From contig CM040744.1 of the NCBI GenBank assembly GCA_022829145.1, positions 4,370,001 to 4,434,000 on the forward strand: a stretch of DNA of 64,000 nt. The letters are read 5' to 3'. Positions within the stretch are counted from its first letter, which is position 1; each line of letters begins with the position of its first letter. The translations under genes were made by a program, and so were the position numbers. Below the pieces are notes generated by a model. That model saw only the letters and a list, made by a program, of their open reading frames with translations, ran no database searches and was not told where the DNA came from. Origin of the DNA: Albula goreensis. Taxonomy: Eukaryota > Chordata > Actinopteri > Albuliformes > Albulidae. Positions 9,561 to 21,635 of this stretch are shown here, in pieces.

Positions 9561-11757
9561 GCAAAACGAGCCCCAGACCACCCCACCCCACTCCTCTCAT
9601 CTCATTAATCACTGAATGACTGAATTACAGGCAGGGGAAACACAGCGCTCTGTGCTGCGGCCTCAGTAAAGCGCTCTGCTGAGGGCTTTGGGGGTTACAG
9701 GAAGGAAAGTCTGCACGACTCGCTTTCCAGTGCCCCCAAGGGTCCGCTCCCCCCCTGGAGGGGTAAAAGGGTGAAAATTGTCCCAATTTCCCCAGGTGTC
9801 TCTCACTGTGTGTGGTGCCTGTATTGCCACTTGAAGAGTTTGGAGGGGTTTTTTTTCTGTTCTTATCTGAAACCTGTAGCATGTTCAGTCTAAACCTGTC
9901 GCGTGTTCAGTCTAAACCTGTAGCGTGTTCAGTCTACACCTGGAGCGTGTTCAGTCTAAACCTGTAGCGTGTCCGGTGTTAATGCCCAAGGCGTTCAGAG
10001 AGCAAGTTGCTGAGGGTTTTATTTCTCCTCTTTGACCCTCTTTTTTCCAGGGCGTTTGCGGTGTGGGTGGGGGTGGGGTGTTTGAGTTGGTTGTGCCTAC
10101 TCATATTGTTGAAGAAGCTGAGGTAGAAAGAGTAAATGAGTAAAATGGACAATGAGTAAAATAAATTTCAGTAAAAAAAAAAAAAAAAAAAAAAATGGAA
10201 GCTTAATGTAAGGTAGAGGAAGTAAAACGTTGACCCTCTGCAGGGTCCTGGGTTTGTGGTACAGACCCTCTCGAGAGTCTGTAGCAGAGTCCACCTGTCT
10301 CCCACTTAACCTCTACACACAGTCTAAGGACCGTGGCCACACGAGTGAACTGTCTGTCTGTTTGTCCCTCAGGGTGTGTGTTTGAGCTGAGAGATGTGCG
10401 TCGGTCTTTAGGCAGAACCCCCCAAACTCCGCTTTCCTCCGGGTCATTGACATGTCATGTGTTTGGCAGCCAACAGAGGGAGCCGTAAGACTGAGTGAAA
10501 TAGGAGTGCAGGGCCTTTGTCCTTTGTTACCTGCCTTCTTTCAAAATGCACATTAATAATGATGAATAATACACATAAATAATGTGACATACATTACATT
10601 TCACCTCAGGCATTCTTACCCAGAGTAACTGGCACAGTTAAGCTCACTGAATGCATATGTTAAAGAAGTCTATAGGGCTTTACCTGAATGAAAAATGTAA
10701 CCAGTAAATAAATGTAGCAATAGCAGAAGGGAAAAACAAAACAGCAAAACATGCATCATCGATTTACCTGGTAAATATCAAATAACTGCTTATTTAATAC
10801 TGGCTTTGCAAACACAGTTTGTATTCTATGCACATTGTATTCTGTAGTCTTTTTCATGCTTTTAAAATGGGTGGATGACACTGAGCACTCTGTTGTGGAG
10901 GCCGTTTCGGAAGTGTGGATCCCAGGTGCTTAAACCAATTTAAAAGCTGCACAGGGTCAGTCCTTTGGAGATCTTCTTTCATAGAGCTGCATGTCTGATT
11001 TGGGTTAAAAATGAGTTTGATGCATGTTGTGCTTGACACAAACAGACAAATTTGGAATGTATTAAATTAATACATTGCGTGACCCGGGCTGATGGTATTA
11101 GGGTGAGGACGTGACGGGAGTCACTGTGCAGCTCTGGGAGGAAGCACTACTCTAACAGTGTAAACGGAGCTGATGCAGGAGGAACTCTGTGTGGTTGTTA
11201 AGCTCTACTCTGACAGTGTAAACAGAGTTGATACATGGTAGGTCAGCTCTGAATCTGTGAAAGACAGCTCCTCTATCCTCTTCCCCAGTCTACCTCTATG
11301 GCTCTGCTTTTCATACTACTCCTGTCCCTCTCTCTCTGACCCCCTCTCTCCTCCTGTCTCGCCCTCTCTCTTCCCCCTTTCTTTCTCTCTCTGTCTCTCC
11401 CTGTTTGGTGATAGTTGGTGGACCACCTAGTCATTGTAACTGGGTTTTAGACAGAGCTGGACTGAGATCATTCAGATCCTGATTTAACTCAGGACGGGGA
11501 TCAGCTGGTGTCTGTACTTGAGGTGTGAGTGAGGGGTGGGGTGGGGTGGATGAATAAATAAATAGCGTTATGGCCGAGCGTGTAACCAGCAGGAAGACTG
11601 ACAGGTTTGACAAGACGTGGCGTGACAGGCATGTTGTTTTTGTGCTGTGAGCTCACCTTTACTGCCGATGAGGACATTAACCATGGTGTGTGTGTGTGTG
11701 TGTGTGTGTGTGTGGTGGGGGGGAGTTGGGTTAGGTAGCCATCAGTCATGCTCAGCT
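9209..11757. other. mostly unique intron 4 sequence with small repeats
   Basis: Contains a (CA)n run (about 9529-9559), a 22-bp tandem repeat CCTGTAGCGTGTTCAGTCTAAA (about 9872-9975, five copies), a poly(A) tract (10173-10195) preceded by AATAAA at 10160, a CT-rich patch (11320-11400) and a (GT)n run (about 11687-11714). No exon found. Confidence 0.6.
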
Positions 11758-11960
11758 GGCCCTGTGCTGGGGGGTGACTGTGGCGGAGGTGACTGTGCTG
11801 GAGGTGACTGTGCTGGGCGTGACTGTACTGGAGGGTGACTGTGCAGGAGGTGACTGTGCTGGAGGTGACTGTACTGGAGGGTGACTGTTCTGTGGGGTTG
11901 ACTGTGCTGGAGGGGACTGTGCCAGAGGTAACTGTGCTGGAGGGGGTGACTGTGGCAGGT
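11758..11960. repeat. 15/16-bp GGAGGTGACTGTGCT minisatellite
   Basis: About 12 variable copies of GGAGGTGACTGTGCT or GGAGGGTGACTGTACT. Coding-like frames across it are repeat artefacts. Confidence 0.9.
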
Positions 11961-14900
11961 GGAAATATTTGTGGTTTATTACGGTTCTGACTGCTGATCC
12001 AGACTCATGAGCAGCCCTCAATATTTAATATTTATTGGCATCATATGAAAAGGTCTTTTCCCCATATTTGGCGTCTTTGACATTGAGACATACAGCTGGC
12101 ATTATCTGTAGTGTGTCGTCCGTATTTCATCACTGTGTGAGTAATATGGGTTAATAAAGACAGCTTCCGAATAAAAGTGGTCATTTTAATGTGATGTTGT
12201 AATTAAAAAAGCCCTCTCATTTCCTGATCAGCTCTCCTGTAGGAGATACGGGGCTGTTTTTAATGATGGCCATGATTGGTGAGCTGTGTGTTCAGTTCAG
12301 CGACGCGCCGATCAATGGGCCCCCGGCCCGGCCGCTGGGAAGGCTTATTAAAGGTGATCAATATCACAAATAACGATCGCTTTTTAATAAGGCTGCACGG
12401 AGACCATATCTACAGGGGCGGTGTGCGGGTTGATCGTCATATGGTAGCTGCTGTGCTGGCTCCACCCCCTGGCCTCTGCGTCAGTCTCATGGCCCTGCCC
12501 ATTTCAGTGGAAAGCTCAGACACAGCATTACAGTGCATCTGGTCACATCCAGGGCATTTGGTCACATTCAGGGCTGTGATTGGTCACATTACCTGACACT
12601 TTGGTGACATTGGCACAGTTCATCTTTAAAGCCAAGAATGACAAGATTATTGTTAGTATTAATAGTAATTGGGGGGGTTGTCTCCTCAAGGCTCGGGGTG
12701 GATCGTTGGGTGCGTCTCCTCAAGGCTCGGGGCGGAAAGTGAAGGAAGTTTCCAGCCTCTTTTCTTAGAGGCTCATCCCTCACCTCTAGCTTCAGCTCAC
12801 AGCCCTTGTGGGACGTTGCACCCAGACAGATAATCAATTCCTGCATGCTTAGGCAGGGTAATTAAGAGCTGGGAGGAATGGTGGGGCCGGCCCAGAGATG
12901 GTGATTGGGTGGAGGCTGGGCTCTCTCTCCCGAGCTGGGCTGGCCCGGGACGGTAAATCTGCTCTCCTCCTGATCACTAATGTAGGCCCTGAGCCTTGTC
13001 GCCATGGAGTCGCCACGGTGATCCCGTCACACTGGGGGCTGATCGATACGCCGACGCAGTTTCAGGGAGTGAAATAAAAAGCACCATTTTACGAACCTCC
13101 AGCTGGTGGGTCTGAGCCACGCTGGAGGAGAGGGGTGGGGGGTGCAGATCGGCCGAGCTCCTCTCTGACGCACTCACTCACTCACTCACTCACGGGACTG
13201 GGGAGTTTGTGACTGGGGGGGGGGGGGTTTCTCTGTCTCTCTCTGTGCCCCCCTCTCCTTCATCACTGTTTGACTCCAGGTTTACACTGTGACCCACCCT
13301 AGATATCCTACTTGAGTCTGTCTTCCTCACTTGCTCTCTTTCAGGAACTCCATCTCTTCCCATTTTTAATCCCATTCATTCAGTCTACGCTGTACTCTCA
13401 CAGCTGCCACAGAGCTGTTCAAACCCACTCCAGCACCTCACTCAATTACGCAGTGCTCTGCTAACCTGCTCACTTCGGCTCAGCCTCCTCTCCTCACACA
13501 ATAACACATGAGACCACACAGTAGGTTGGATTACCGCCCTTCATTCTGGCCCATTTCATTACTATTGTGACATCATAAAGCTTCCTGGATTCAGTTATGA
13601 CATCTGACCTTATTTTAGGCCTGGATTCAATTATATTATGATGTCATGAATACCAGACGTTTGTTATAGTTGCAGGGTTTCTATTATGACATCATAGGCA
13701 TATGGACTGGCAGAAGGCTGAAAATACTCTTTAGGTTTTATTATGACATCACTAATATGGTCCTGTGAGTGTGTTCCAGTGGCCTGTTTGTATACCGGAT
13801 TCAGCATAATGCTGTTCTGTAGTGTTTTCATTCTTATTGATGTTTCTTGAGAAGTTGGAAGCATGAGAGAAAACACAGACTCTTTGGGCCACATGTTCTG
13901 GACAAACATTTCACACAATGGGGCCAACTGCCTTTTATAATGGTTCCTCCAGTGTGATTGGCAGAATGTTTAGGCGTTTACAGAAGTGTACTGAGGCAGG
14001 TAAACTCTGCCTGTTTGTGTGGTTTCCCCTGTGACCTTTGGCCATCCCTGTGCTAAGAGTTAGGTCAGCCTTACTGGGTAGATGTTAGATCGTGCTTCCT
14101 GTGCTAAGAGTTTGGTCAGCCCACTGACCGGTAACCATCCACGACACTGCACTTCCCAGCTACCCCTTCACTATACTGCACTACCATCCTTGTTTTCAAA
14201 ACACTGCGTTATATGAGCATGAGGAAAGACGTTCAAGCAGAGCTAACTGAACATTCGTCATCAAAGACTTGCCCTTAGTCAAAAAAATGAAATGCAGTTA
14301 TTATGACTGTGTTGTTGCTACATGGTATCAGGTTGCAGTGATAAAACGGGCAATTAAATATCCAATCAGCATGGGCCTGAGCTTCGGAAGGATACAGACC
14401 CTCCGGGAGAATCTCTCTCCTCTTTTTATGAAATAAACAAAGCGTTTCAGAAGTGTGATGACGAAGACTGAATCGAACCCTCAGCAGAAGCTGAAGTCTG
14501 TTTACCTCTGCAGACAGCTTTGACCGAACTTTATATGAACGTTCCATTAATTAACACATTAATAAAAGTGCTATTGACGTTTATGTGTGTTGTTAATGCT
14601 CATTAATTGTTGTGGAGTGACTGTTGAAGATGAGATGCAGCATAACCATCTGGAAGGGTACACGCGCATAGCTCTGTCTGCTTCAGGAACCTGCCGCCCA
14701 AACTCCATCTTTTAATTAAACCGTGAGTAATTAATGGAACTTTCGCGTGAAGCGATAGCTTGTTAAAAAAAAGGCAGCATTCATTTTTTACTGGTGGAGG
14801 GGGGTTGGATGTAAACATCCCTCCGTTTGCTCGGAGTCTGAGCGAGGTCTGAGAGCCCAGCTCTCCAGATCATCATTATCAGGGAACCCGGTTCTGTCTC

Positions 14901-15580
14901 CATCCTTCTGTTTCTTCAACAGCTTAATGTTACCGAGTGGACTGGAGGGACTCGTTTGCACTGAGCAGGGACGGTTTGAGCTTTTCAGAGGTTTGTGTGG
15001 TGCAGCTTCTTCCTGTTCCGCTAAACCTACAGCCGCGGGCCCTTCAGGACTGGTGTGAAACCTGCAGACTGCAGTTACTCTTTATGGAGCTCGGTTTCGC
15101 CGATAGATGTATGGTAGCCAGTATGACATTGAGAGAGGTGGGGAGGGAGAGAGACAGCGAGACGCTAATGTATTTGTCCATGCTCCAGGATGTTACATGG
15201 TAAACGATGACTCTCAAGCGCGTACACGGACTGCCCCCGGCACAGGCTGCCCCAAGGCCTCTAAAGGCGTTATAATGCTTCAGTCTGCCTCATAATGCTT
15301 CATAACTCTGTGTAATGTTTCCTGAGATATTTTACCTGTCAGTGCAGCTGTGCGTGTGTGTGTGAGTGTGTATGAGTGCGTTTGTGTGTGAGTGTGTGTG
15401 TGTGTGTGTACGGGACAGTGATTGATTGACTGTGGAACATGGCGGTTGTCGACTGGCTCCCCTTCGGTGGTGTATGGAATGTAAAGGCCATAAATATCAG
15501 GAAGTGACAGTTAAAGGTCAGACAGGGAGGCCTGCGGCTGGGAGGGCATTAGAACAGAGTGTTTATCTGTGGCAGGAACA
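11961..15580. other. unique intron 4 sequence
   Basis: No gene recognised. 12230-12460 is unique sequence with CNE-like character (TTAATGATGGCC, TTATTAAAGGTGATCAATA). 13540-13760 contains recurrent TGACATCA/TGATGTCA motifs. An 11-base G run lies near 13217-13227, a (CACT)n run near 13169-13191 and GT-rich sequence near 15353-15410. Confidence 0.55.
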
Positions 15581-15790
15581 CTGGGGCAGAGTCTGAGCAT
15601 GGGGGCGGGGCCTGGACTTGGGGGCAGAGTCTGAGCATGGGGGCGGGGCCTGGACTGGGGGCAGAGCCTGAGCATGGGGGCGGGGCCTGGACTTGGGGGC
15701 AGAGTCTGAGCATGGGGGTGGGGCCTGGACCTGAGCATGGGGGCGGGGCCTGGATTCGGGGGCGGAGCCCGAGCACAGGGGCAGGGCTGC
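15581..15790. repeat. G-rich 37-bp minisatellite
   Basis: Unit approximately GGGGGCGGGGCCTGGACTTG plus GGGGCAGAGTCTGAGCAT, about six copies, some truncated. The G runs on the + strand could form G-quadruplexes. Confidence 0.9.
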
Positions 15791-17297
15791 AGAACAGACC
15801 TACGTGCACACCTCACTCCTGTGTTCACCTCCTCACGTGCCTCACCTGTTACACACCTGAGAGCATACGCACATTGGTACATAACTGAATGTCAGTGTGG
15901 GTGTGGAGTAGCGGGATGGAGGTGCTCTCTGATTGTGGGAAATGCAGGTGGGATTCCTTGTGTGCTGACATAATCTCTCGTGCCTTCAGGAAATTTCTCC
16001 AGATGTCAACCCAGATCTCCATGTTACTACAGTATTTACAGTTGCAGATGGACAGACAGGGCAGGATACTACAGTATTTACAGTTTGAGATGGAACAAAC
16101 AGGGCGTGATACTACAGTATTTACGGTTGCAGATGGAACAGGGGTACATGTGGCCTGCTCCTCCGGGGTTTGAACCTGAAACCTGCTGCTTCAGTCTTCC
16201 AGGATGTAGCCTGAACTTACCCTATACAAATGGATAAATGTGTAAAACACACAGCAGATAAACATACACAGTAGATAAACATAAGTAAATAGGTTATGCC
16301 GTCGTTGGTAAGTAGATAAACCCATAAATAAGCCTAATTGGTTGTCCTGTATTTTTTCCCAGTGCAGTTAATGGTAATAATAAATAATAATTATGGGAGG
16401 CAGGGGATCGTTAGGGGAACAGGGAAAACGGTGCAGAATCAAGCGGCCGAATGCTGATGAAGCTGAACGAGCTGCTTTGGGATCAGTGGAGCTCAATTTA
16501 GCGTTCAGCGACACAGCGCTCAAGACCAGACATCAGACACGAATTTTACTCTGCACATCGCTAACGCCCGTTTAAAACGGTCCCTGGCATTTCACGCTTT
16601 AGAACCGTTACGGCTTCTTGAACCGGCCCCTTGCATCTTACGCTGACATTTTACACTGCAGAAAAGTCGCCGCTGTTTAAAATGGCCCCGTGTTGGAGCA
16701 TGTTCATGTGGGGTTCAAATCCAATATGGACATGCCCATGTGACTTCTGTCTGTATGATCTCATCAGATTTTTTTTGCCCTTTAGGAGTTTTTTGTTCCC
16801 CGTGGAACAGGGTGCTGAGTTCCATCATCGCTCCAAAAATAAGAGTGCAGCGATGCCGGCTGACGATCCCTCGCCAGGGGCTGGTCTGAGAGACAGAGTG
16901 TCCTCTGGTCCGGTTTATAGTGATGAGGGAAAAAGAGCAGCTCTGAGTAGGGTGGGGGGCGGGCAGTTAGTGTGCTATGTGAATGTAGGGCTAAACACTG
17001 ACCCCAGAGCCCCAGAATTAAAGCCCAAAATTACTGATAATTCAGCAAACTTAAACAAAGCACTCCTGTGCTTTCTCAAAACCTGCTAGAAATGAGCTTT
17101 TAAAACCTGCTGCCAAAACTTACTAATGGCAGACCAGCATGCTATTCTTCTTGTTATTCTTATTAATAGAAAGGAATTTGTGTTTGTTGCATTAGTGCAC
17201 ATATCACATATTCATATGTGCATGAATAATAACATGCGTCGTGCATGTATATGGTGCTATTAAATCATTGTGTATGCGTGCTTGCGAGGCGGTCTGG

Positions 17298-17339
<42 letters not shown>

Positions 17340-18185
17340 AGCAGTCTGTCTGCTTGTTCGTGTGTGTGTGAGAGGGATAGACAGTATGTGTGTGCATTGG
17401 AATCTGCCCTCTCACTCTCACGTATAAAACTGTGAGAAGTGTTAAAATCTTAAATCCGCTCTCAGTCCCTCTCGCTCCCCCCTCTCTCTGTGTCTAATCG
17501 GTAATGTTCCTAGGGCTCTACAGAAAGGAGGAGAAAGCCTCCGCATTGTTCAGCAGGTGTCGGGGCAGAAAATCTGGACACGGTTTTGTCTCAGCAAATT
17601 AGGGTGGTGCCCCAGATCCCTACAGCCTTTTGACCCGCGGTGGACGCTGAGGCGGCACCGCCGGGGATTGTGGGAGTCTGGAGTTGGCCTCGCTGTCACG
17701 CCCTGCTGAGCCTGAGCCAATCCTGTTACCCCGCAAACCTTTCAGTCCGCAGCTGCCCTTTGTGCGAAACCCGACACCTCCTCACTCTGGGCTCAGTCTG
17801 GCGCGGGGGTGACCCCGGAGGACGCCTTTTCGCCCGCCGTCTGCCCCCCTGCGGGCTTTGTTAGGCTGGTTTTTTTTTTGGGGGGTCAGACACCTTTTGT
17901 GGTGGGCGTTGATCTCCTTTGTTGGGGAACCCTGGTGCAGGGGAAATAGGGGTGCTGTGTGAAGCGCTGTTCTCACAGCCCGTCCGTTTGGGGTCACTGG
18001 GGTTGAGATGTGACACTTGGGTTCATCACCTTCGCGTGTGCTCGGGTCCTGCACCCGGAAACAGGGAGGGAGATGGGGGGCCGGGGGGTTTATTCTTTCT
18101 GACAGGGTCACCTGAGGGACACAGCACTGTCAGAGCACGAGCTCAGATCAAACTGGCCCCCACCTCAAAAACCATCTTTGGTGTG
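15791..18185. other. unique intron 4 sequence with small repeats
   Basis: About 16010-16140 holds three copies of a unit with ACTACAGTATTTACAGTTG. A (GT)n run lies at about 17298-17327. The remainder is unique and no exon could be supported. Confidence 0.55.
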
Positions 18186-19320
18186 CAGTAGCTGTGCTAA
18201 CAGGAGCAATGTGCCGTAGCTGTGCTCACAGGAGCAGTGTGCAGTGGCTGGTCTCACAGGAGCAATGTGCCGTAGCTGTGCTCACAGGAGCAGTGTGCAG
18301 TGGCTGGTCTCACAGGAGCAGTGTGCAGTGACTGTACTCACAGGAGCAGTGTGCAGTGGCTGGTCTCACAGGAGCAGTGTGCAGTAGCTGTGCTCACAGG
18401 AGCAGTGTGCAGTAGCTGGTCTCACAGGAGCAGTGTGCAGTGACTGTACTCACAGGAGCAGTGTGCAGTAGCTGTGCTCACAGGAGCAGTGTGCAGTAGC
18501 TGTGCTCACAGGAGCAGTGTGCAGTAGCTGGTCTCACAGGAGCAGTGTGCAGTAGCTGTGCTCACAGGAGCAGTGTGCAGTAGCTGTGCTCACAGGAGCA
18601 GTGTGCAGTAGCTGGTCTCACAGGAGCAGTGTGCAGTAGCTGTGCTCACAGGAGCAGTGTGCAGTAGCTGTGCTCACAGGAGCAGTGTGCAGTAGCTGGT
18701 CTCACAGGAGCAGTGTGCAGTGACTGTACTCACAGGAGCAGTGTGCAGTAGCTGGTCTCACAGGAGCAGTGTGCAGTGACTGTGCTCACAGGAGCAGTGT
18801 GCAGTAGCTGGTCTCACAGGAGCAGTGTGCAGTAGCTGTGCTCACAGGAGCAGTGTGCAGTAGCTGGTCTCACAGGAGCAGTGTGCAGTGACTGTACTCA
18901 CAGGAGCAGTGTGCAGTAGCTGGTCTCACAGGAGCAGTGTGCAGTAGCTGTGCTCACAGGAGCAGTGTGCAGTAGCTGGTCTCACAGGAGCAGTGTGCAG
19001 TAGCTGTGCTCACAGGAGCAGTGTGCAGTGGCTGGTCTCACAGGAGCAGTGTGCAGTAGCTGGTCTCACAGGAGCAGTGTGCAGTAGCTGTGCTCACAGG
19101 AGCAGTGTGCAGTAGCTGTGCTCACAGGAGCAGTGTGCAGTAGCTGGTCTCACAGGAGCAGTGTGCAGTGGCTGGTCTCACAGGAGCAGTGTGCAGTAGC
19201 TGGTCTCACAGGAGCAGTGTGCAGTGGCTGGTCTCACAGGAGCAGTGTGCCGTAGCTGTGCTCATAGGAGCAGTGTGCAGTAGCTGTGCTCACAGGAGCA
19301 GTGTGCAGTAGCTGTGCTCA
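18186..19320. repeat. 28-bp minisatellite (about 40 copies)
   Basis: Unit built from GCAGTAGCTGTGCTCACAGG and AGCAGTGT, alternating with a GCTGGTCTCACAGG variant, in a very homogeneous array. The two variants are interspersed irregularly. Confidence 0.96.
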
Positions 19321-19668
19321 GCTGGGGAGGGGGTGTGAATGGATCAGTGTAATTGGGGAGGGGGTGTGTGTGGATCAGTGTAATTGGGGATGGGGTGTGT
19401 GTGTGGATCAGTGTAATTGTGGAGGGGGTGTGAATGGATCAGTGTAATTGGGGAGGGGGTCTGAATGGATCAGTGTAATTGGGGAGGGGGTGTGAATGGA
19501 TCAGTGTAATTGGGGAGGGGGTGTGAATGGATCAGTGTAATTGGGGAGGGGGTGTGAATGGATCAGTGTAATTGGGGAGGGGGTCTGAATGGATCAGTGT
19601 AACTGGGGAGGGGGTGTGAATGGATCAGTGTAATTGGGGAGGGGGTGTGAATGGATCAGTGTAATTGC
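19321..19668. repeat. 31-bp minisatellite with G-rich unit
   Basis: Unit GGGGAGGGGGTGTGAATGGA plus TCAGTGTAATT, about 11 copies, directly adjoining the 28-bp array. Each unit has two G runs, so neighbouring units together fit a G-quadruplex pattern. Confidence 0.95.
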
Positions 19669-20104
19669 TGTCCTGTTTAACTAATTAAACACACAGCAGG
19701 CACCTGAGGCAGTGCTGGAACACTTCAGTCACAGTTCAGTTACACTAATGGAGGCTGGAGGGGGGCGCGGGGGTGTAATTACACTGAACGTGTCTGTGTC
19801 TCTGTCTCTGTTATGAGGTAGGGGCCCTGAACATGTCTGTGAACATACCTCTGTGCCCCCCGGCCCCCCGGGCCCCGAGCTGCATCACACACATCTCTCA
19901 GCAGCAGCAGCTGTGCCATGGTGTGACCTCACCACGCCCCCGTTAACACGATCAGATCGTCCAACAGATCACTTTTCATCTGTCTCTCACCCCCCCATCT
20001 CTCTGTTCCCTCCCTAGCAGAGGGAAAGCTTGGACATTGGAAGTTGTGCTTGTGTGATATTTTGGTTGTTTTTGGTGGAATTTTCTGACCTTATAGCTGT
20101 TGGG
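19669..20104. other. unique spacer between minisatellites
   Basis: Unique sequence with a C/G-rich patch near 19856-19878. Nothing else supported. Confidence 0.6.
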
Positions 20105-20640
20105 TGCTGTTGTATACTGTGGTTGTGTTAGTTAGTGGTGTGTGGCTTTGCAGTAGGGTTAGTTGGAGGTGTGTGGTGTTGCAGTAGGGTTAGTTGGAGG
20201 TGTGTGGTGTTGCAGTAGGGTTAGTTGGAGGTGTGTGGCGTTGCAGTAGGGTTAGTTGGAGGTGTGTGGTGTTGCAGTAGGGTTAGTTGGAGGTGTGTGG
20301 TGTTGCAGTAGGGTTAGTTGGAGGTGTGTGGTGTTGCAGTAGGGTTAGTTGGAGGTGTGTGGTGTTGCAGTAGGGTTAGTTGGAGGTGTGTGGTGTTGCA
20401 GTAGGGTTAGTTGGTGGTGTGTGGCGTTGCTGTAGGGTTAGTTGGAGGTGTGTGCCGTTGCAGTAGGGTTAGTTGGAGGTGTGTGGTGTTGCAGTAGGGT
20501 TAGTTGGTGGTGTGTGGTGTTGCTGTAGGGTTAGTTGGAGGTGTGTGGTGTTGCATTAGGGTTAGTTGGTGGTGTGTGGTGTTGCATTAGGGTTGGAGGT
20601 GTGTAGGGTTACTTGGAGGTGTGTGGCGTTGCAGTTGTTT
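20105..20640. repeat. 31-bp minisatellite containing GGGTTAG
   Basis: Unit GGTTAGTTGGAGGTGTGTGG plus TGTTGCAGTAG, about 17 copies. Most copies contain the telomere-like hexamer GGGTTA once, embedded in an unrelated unit. Confidence 0.95.
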
Positions 20641-20684
20641 GTTAATGCAGTCAGGGGAAGAGCCGTGTTTGGGTTGCATGCAGA

Positions 20685-21635
20685 GGGAAGCAGTGTTAAG
20701 CAGTTAGTGTGGCAGAGGGAAGGTGTTAAGCAGTGTTAAGCAGTTAGTGTGGCAGAGGGGAGGTGTTAAGCAGTGTTAAACAGTTAGTGTGGCAGAGGGA
20801 AGGTGTTAAGCAGTGTTTACTAGTTAGTGCGGCAGAGGGAAGGTGTTAAGCAGTTAGTGTGGCAGGGGTAGGTGTTAAAAAGTTAGTGTGGCAGGGGGAG
20901 GTGTTAAGCAGTGTTAAGCAGTTAGTGTGGCAGGGGAAGGTGTTAAGCAGTGTTAAGCATTTAGTGCCATGGGGGGAAGGTGTTAAGCAGTTATTGCCAT
21001 GGGGGAAGGTGTTAAGCAATGTTAAGCATTTAGTGCCATGGGGGAAGGTGTTAAGCCGTTAGTGTGGCAAGGGGAAGGTGTTAAGCAGTGTTAAGCAGTT
21101 TGTGTGGCAGCGGCAAGGTGTTAAGCAGTGCTAAGCAAGTAGTGCCATGGGGGAAGGTGTTAAGCAGTGTTAAGCAGTTAGTGCCATGGGGGAAGGTGTT
21201 AAGCAGTGTTAAGCAGTCAGTGCCATGGGGGAGGTGTTAAGCTGTGTTAAGCAGTCAGTGCCATGGGGGTAGGTGTTAAGTAGTTCATGCCATGGGGGAA
21301 GGTGTTAAGCTGTTAGTGTGGCAGAGGGAAGGTGTTAAGCAGTGTTAAGCAGTTAGTGCAATGGGGGGAAGGTGTTAAGCAGTGTTAAGCAGTTAGTGCC
21401 ATGGCAGGGAAGGTGTTAAGCAGTGTTAAGCAGTCAGTGGCATGGGGGAAGGTGTTCAGTAGTTCATGCCATGGGGGGAAGGTGTTAAGCAGTAAGTATG
21501 GCATGGGGAAGGTGTTAAGCAGTGTTAAGAAGTTAGTGTGGCAGAGGGAAGGTGTTAAGCAGTGTTAAGCAGTTAGTGCGGCAGGGGCAAGGTGTTGAGA
21601 AGTTAATGCTGCAGGGGGACGGTGTTAAGCAGTAA
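20685..21635. repeat. variable-unit AGGTGTTAAGCAG minisatellite
   Basis: Irregular units of about 25-42 bp composed of AAGGTGTTAAGCAGTGTTAA, GCAGTTAGTG and either TGGCAGAGGG or CCATGGGGG. More than 20 copies. The unit length varies because the GTGTTAAGCA block is itself duplicated in some units. Confidence 0.93.

Noticed and set aside
10158..10195. AATAAA followed by a poly(A) tract, possible processed retrocopy
   Set aside because: No coding sequence or recognisable transcript body precedes it, so it is most simply a homopolymer run.
16141..16225. B-box-like GGTTCAAACCCC on the minus strand
   Set aside because: Resembles part of a tRNA-SINE, but no matching A box or body could be recognised; too weak to call.
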